The translations under genes were made by a program, and so were the position numbers. The notes below the pieces were generated by a model. The model did no database searches and was not told the DNA's origin. It saw nothing but the letters and a program-made list of their open reading frames with translations. Positions 60,746 to 64,000 of a stretch of DNA of 64,000 nucleotides are shown piece by piece. This DNA comes from Natronincola peptidivorans (GTDB lineage Bacteria; Bacillota; Clostridia; Peptostreptococcales; Natronincolaceae). Position 1 is the stretch's first letter, and each line of letters begins with the position of its first letter. The DNA is taken from NCBI RefSeq assembly GCF_900111615.1, contig NZ_FOHU01000001.1, forward strand, positions 337,400 to 401,399. Reading direction: 5' to 3'.

Positions 60746-62062
60746 TCATTCTTTATTATACTTTGGACAATATTTCTTGATTTTCTTTTCGTACCCGTTT
60801 TCTGTAGGCTGATAATATATTTTATCTAACAGCTGATCTGGCATATATTGCTGCTCTACATAATTATTATCATAATCATGAGGATATAAATAGTTTACTC
60901 CATGTCCAAGATCCTTGGCATTTTTATAATGACTATCCTTCAAATGATTAGGTACAGTTGTCATATAATTCTCTATGTCTAATAATGCTTTATCGATGGC
61001 AATATAAGAAGCATTACTTTTTGGTGCAGTAGCTAAATAGGCAGCAGCTTGTGCTAATGCAATTTTTCCCTCTGGCATTCCAATAATTTTATATGTTTCA
61101 TGGGCTGCAACAGCAATAGTTAATGCATTAGGATCAGCATTTCCAATATCCTCAGATGCGGAAATAATAAGACGTCTTGCAATAAATTCTGGATCCTCTC
61201 CTGCATAAAGCATTTTTGCTAAATAGTGCAGTGCAGCATCAGGATCACTGCCTCTAATACTTTTAATAAAGGCAGAAATTACATCGTAGTGCTGATCCCC
61301 ATTCTTGTCGTACTGCACTGTTCTTTTTTGTATAGATTCTTCTGCCGTATGTAAATCAATTACAATTTTCCCATCATCCATCATTGGTGTGCTTAATGCA
61401 GCTATTTCTAAAGCGTTCAATGCTCTTCTAGCATCTCCTCCAGCAACCTGAGCTATATGGTTAAGAGCCTGCTGAGAGATTTCTAAATTAAATTTGCCTA
61501 AACCCTTTCCTTTGTCTTGAATAGTTTTTTTCATAATTGAAATAATGTCTTCTTTTGCTAGTAACTCTAGCTTGAGAACTGTTGTTCTAGACAATAGCGC
61601 TTTATTTACTTCAAAGTATGGGTTTTCAGTAGTTGCCCCAATTAGTGTTAATAATCCTTTTTCTACATGTGGTAGTAATGCATCTTGTTGATTCTTTGAG
61701 AAACGATGAATTTCATCAATAAAAAGGATACTATTTTTCCCATACATCCCCAAGAGTTGATTAGCTTTTTCAACAACCTCTCGTATTTCCTTGACCCCTG
61801 AAGTAACAGCATTTAATTGAAAAAATTCTGTTTTTACCTCATTGGCGATCACCTTAGCAATTGTTGTTTTTCCTGTCCCAGGAGGTCCAAATAAGATTAT
61901 GGATGGAATTCTATTTGCTTTTATACACCTATGAAGAAATTTTTCAGGTCCTAAAATATCACTTTGTCCCAAAATATCTTCTAAAGTCCGGGGCCTCATT
62001 CTATCAGCTAGAGGTGCTGTATTACTTAATGTCTTTTCTTTAGTTAAATCAAATAAATCCAT
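60746..62062 (-). CDS. rarA: Replication-associated recombination protein RarA (MgsA)
   Basis: A 438-residue clamp-loader-like AAA+ ATPase acting at stalled forks. Walker A GPPGTGKTTIAK (about residue 60), Walker B ILFIDEIHRFSK, sensor 1 GATTENP, and the C-terminal MgsA tetramerisation domain with SIRGSDPDAALHYLAKML and RRLIISASEDIGNADP. Length is typical. It overlaps nothing and follows the threonine aldolase gene by 6 bp. Core chromosomal gene within the accessory stretch. Confidence 0.96.
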   Translation of the reverse strand: MDLFDLTKEKTLSNTAPLADRMRPRTLEDILGQSDILGPEKFLHRCIKANRIPSIILFGPPGTGKTTIAKVIANEVKTEFFQLNAVTSGVKEIREVVEKANQLLGMYGKNSILFIDEIHRFSKNQQDALLPHVEKGLLTLIGATTENPYFEVNKALLSRTTVLKLELLAKEDIISIMKKTIQDKGKGLGKFNLEISQQALNHIAQVAGGDARRALNALEIAALSTPMMDDGKIVIDLHTAEESIQKRTVQYDKNGDQHYDVISAFIKSIRGSDPDAALHYLAKMLYAGEDPEFIARRLIISASEDIGNADPNALTIAVAAHETYKIIGMPEGKIALAQAAAYLATAPKSNASYIAIDKALLDIENYMTTVPNHLKDSHYKNAKDLGHGVNYLYPHDYDNNYVEQQYMPDQLLDKIYYQPTENGYEKKIKKYCPKYNKE

Positions 62063-62068
62063 TCAGCA

Positions 62069-63106
62069 TCATCCTTGGTTTATAGTTTCTTTTATCATTT
62101 CTATTGCTTCCTTCACATCATCACTGCTAACATCTTTATGGGTAACGAATCTTATTACATCATTATTTCGTGGATTAGATAAAAGTCCTCTTTCTTGGAG
62201 TTTTGGTATTAATTGATTTGTTGATAGTCCGGTATTTGAAAAATCTACATTTACTATATTGGTATGAATTTTTTCTATATCTATATTTATACCTGCTAAT
62301 TTATTTAATCCTTTTGCTAAGAGCTTTGCGTTTGTATGATCTATATCCAACACCTTAGGCATTTCCTCCAAAGCTAAGATTCCTGCTGCTGCAATAACCC
62401 CAACTTGTCTCATGCCGCCCCCTAGCATCTTTCTAAGTTTCCTCGCTTTTTTAATAAAATCCTTTGTCCCCACAAGCATACTTCCTATAGGAGATCCCAA
62501 TCCTTTTGAGAAACAGAACATAACAGAATCTGTAAATCGTGCAATTTCTTTTACATCTTTATTTAAATATCTTGATGCATTAAAGATTCTTGCCCCATCA
62601 AGATGCAAAGGTATATTTTTATGCTTAGCCAAAGCATATATGCTTTCCATATTCTCTAGTGGAACCACCATCCCACCCGCCATGTTATGGGTGTTCTCTA
62701 GACAAATCAACCCAGTTTCAGGAAAATGAATATTTTCTTTCCTTATAGCATTTTCTAAATCTTTTGGTGACATAACCCCATCGATACCTTTAATAGGCTT
62801 TGCTTGCACTCCTGCTACTCTAGCTATACCTGCAACTTCATATAAATAAATATGACAATTCTCCTCTAATATGATTTCCTGTCCAGGTGTTGTATGACTC
62901 ATAATAGCCAATAGATTACCCATTGTTCCAGTAGGGACGAACAAGCCAGCTTCTTTTCCTAATAATTCAGCCGCTAATGCCTCTAATTTATTTACAGTAC
63001 TATCATCTCCATATACATCATCTCCTAGCTCTGCTTGTACCATTCTTTCAAGCATTTTTGCTGTAGGCATGGTGACAGTATCACTTCTAAAATCAAGTTT
63101 TTTCAT
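62069..63106 (-). CDS. ltaE: Low-specificity L-threonine aldolase
   Basis: About 345 residues from ATG 63106 (AAAGGAGTG eight bases upstream; the frame to 63166 has no such site). PLP-dependent cleavage of L-threonine or allo-threonine to glycine and acetaldehyde. N-terminal DFRSDTVTMPT, GDDVYGDD, CLENTHNMAGG, the PLP lysine in FCFSKGLGSPIGSM. Complete. It precedes rarA with a 6-bp gap in the same direction. Confidence 0.94.
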   Translation of the reverse strand: MKKLDFRSDTVTMPTAKMLERMVQAELGDDVYGDDSTVNKLEALAAELLGKEAGLFVPTGTMGNLLAIMSHTTPGQEIILEENCHIYLYEVAGIARVAGVQAKPIKGIDGVMSPKDLENAIRKENIHFPETGLICLENTHNMAGGMVVPLENMESIYALAKHKNIPLHLDGARIFNASRYLNKDVKEIARFTDSVMFCFSKGLGSPIGSMLVGTKDFIKKARKLRKMLGGGMRQVGVIAAAGILALEEMPKVLDIDHTNAKLLAKGLNKLAGINIDIEKIHTNIVNVDFSNTGLSTNQLIPKLQERGLLSNPRNNDVIRFVTHKDVSSDDVKEAIEMIKETINQG

Positions 63107-63177
63107 CGTTTTCACTCCTTTATGAAGTCTTGATACTATTATAATCGATTTATAGTATTTTTCCAATGAAACCGCAA

Positions 63178-63212
63178 AAAAAATCTGATGTCATATGACA
63201 TCAGATTTTTTC
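63178..63212. terminator. Bidirectional terminator, perfect palindrome
   Basis: AAATCTGATGTCAT joined to ATGACATCAGATTT without spacer, flanked by A and T runs (63178-63212), so it works in both directions. It ends the cysteine-family gene at 63229 on the minus strand. Confidence 0.9.
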
Positions 63213-63228
63213 GCTATTTTAACTTTTT

Positions 63229-64000
63229 TTACTCCTCTGTTAACGACTCAGCCTCATAAGTTTCATATCTTGGTCTATGTGGTGGGCATGGCTTCGGAGG
63301 ATGAGGTATAAATTGTTCAGTTATTTGTGGCGGGAATAGTGGTGGGAAGTCTTCTATTATTGGTCTAGTTCTTGGCTCTTGTTCGCAGAAGCCTGTGCTT
63401 AATACACAAAGCTGAACAGGAACTTTTATTTTCTTTTCACAGGTAACAGCTATCGCTATTAATAAGTTTGCAAATATTTCTCCTGTTGTAGGGTTAAAAA
63501 TAATGTCTCTTTGCAAGCTTTGAGTAGCTAATCTAGCAACAAATGAAACATTGCAGAACTCTGTGAATTGTGGTAAGAAGGCAGAATCAAATACAGATGG
63601 CATACATAATTCAAAGAAGTTTGTTAGAGTTTGATTCACTGGAACTAGTGTCTTAAGGGTAGCTACTCTTGTTACTCCTTGTGCGTCTATATATTCTACA
63701 TCTACTGCTACAAATACATTACCTCTAATTGCAATCTCTTGAGAACCGAAAATTGGTGTTCCCAAACCTACTTCATCACATTCATTGGTATCTGTATAAA
63801 TTAAATACTGTAATATACCTGCGGGACCAGGCACGGTAACAGGACAACCTTTGCCATCTAGCACGAATTCTGCACCTGATAGTGTTGTTTTTGGTGTAAT
63901 CTCTAGATTTCTACGATCATTAATGTTTTTAGGATTAAAGAATTTTCTAGCCCGTATATCTAGTACTCTTGTGATCTTAGATTTTGGGCCGCACCTTGTT
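63229..64000 (-). CDS. VQLxxxxxGFC-family surface protein, member 3, N-terminus outside the window
   Basis: The frame is open from the window edge at 64000 to the stop at 63229, at least 256 residues; the apparent GTG start at 63864 is internal. It begins in the window with TRCGPKSKITRVLDI. Beta-rich, with cysteines in GKGCPVTVPG, DTNECDEVG, LCMPSVF, EFCNVSF and VPVQLCVLSTGFCEQEP; the last matches the VQL-x5-GFC motif of the proteins at 43194 and 56788. It ends in a Pro/His-rich tail (PHPPKPCPPHRPRYE). Probable spore-surface protein by analogy; no recognised family name. Confidence 0.78.
   Translation of the reverse strand, partial: TRCGPKSKITRVLDIRARKFFNPKNINDRRNLEITPKTTLSGAEFVLDGKGCPVTVPGPAGILQYLIYTDTNECDEVGLGTPIFGSQEIAIRGNVFVAVDVEYIDAQGVTRVATLKTLVPVNQTLTNFFELCMPSVFDSAFLPQFTEFCNVSFVARLATQSLQRDIIFNPTTGEIFANLLIAIAVTCEKKIKVPVQLCVLSTGFCEQEPRTRPIIEDFPPLFPPQITEQFIPHPPKPCPPHRPRYETYEAESLTEE

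Noticed and set aside
63864-63866. GTG at 63864 as the start of the last protein
   Set aside because: The same frame is open to the window edge with a cysteine- and Arg/Lys-containing sequence, and no ribosome binding site precedes the GTG; the gene is treated as partial.

Overview
The window is AT-rich, low-GC Gram-positive DNA from an endospore-forming clostridium. The evidence is an intact pro-sigma-K gene, YheC/YheD-type spore-coat ATP-grasp proteins, an IreB-RuvX-Fur gene neighbourhood, strong AAGGAGG ribosome binding sites and frequent TTG/GTG starts. Gene content and order resemble the Alkaliphilus/Natronincola side of the Clostridia; the genus is an inference. No rRNA, tRNA, CRISPR array, prophage or insertion sequence was seen.

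Region 1 (1-13.8 kb, all on the minus strand) is a type IV pilus locus. A consensus promoter and a cyclic-di-GMP class II riboswitch with its own terminator precede pilB-pilT-pilC-pilA. Minor pilins, pilD, pilM, pilN and an unusual pilO carrying S-layer homology repeats follow, and after a terminator come four more pseudopilin genes, the last cut by the window edge. PilB also carries a textbook-spaced MshEN motif pair, so c-di-GMP may act twice: on transcription and on the motor.

Region 2 (13.8-40 kb) is core chromosome, nearly all on the minus strand: aroE, yqeG, a YvyF-like zinc protein, sigK, a class B penicillin-binding protein, trmR-trhP-udk, a YlbF-family gene, a split lysO, ribonuclease J, a Fur-family regulator, sfsA, DUF1292, ruvX, an aldo/keto reductase with ferredoxin tail, a large phosphatase-like membrane protein, ireB, alaS with a T-box (specifier GCA), a PerM-like permease, a 56-residue YtxH-like protein missed by length filters, a PRC-barrel protein, mnmA, nifU, nifS and an Rrf2 regulator with a perfect promoter and a palindromic operator.

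Region 3 (40-64 kb) is an accessory island that looks devoted to the cell or spore surface. It holds a nucleotide-sugar operon (rfbF-like cytidylyltransferase, two SDR enzymes, UDP-glucose dehydrogenase, sugar cupin), a tandem-duplicated glycosyltransferase, two YheC/D ATP-grasp proteins, two secreted CAP-domain proteins, a divergent Ser/Thr kinase (HWD/DFN motifs), a predicted beta-propeller/coiled-coil protein, three adjacent small HMA-like-fold proteins without metal cysteines, and three members of a cysteine-bearing family ending in VQL-x5-GFC. Several of these genes share a sporulation-type -10 element (CATATACTG and relatives). rarA and a threonine aldolase gene interrupt the island near its right end. 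This island is the best candidate for an undescribed system, probably a glycosylated and possibly phospho-regulated spore surface layer; that function is inferred.
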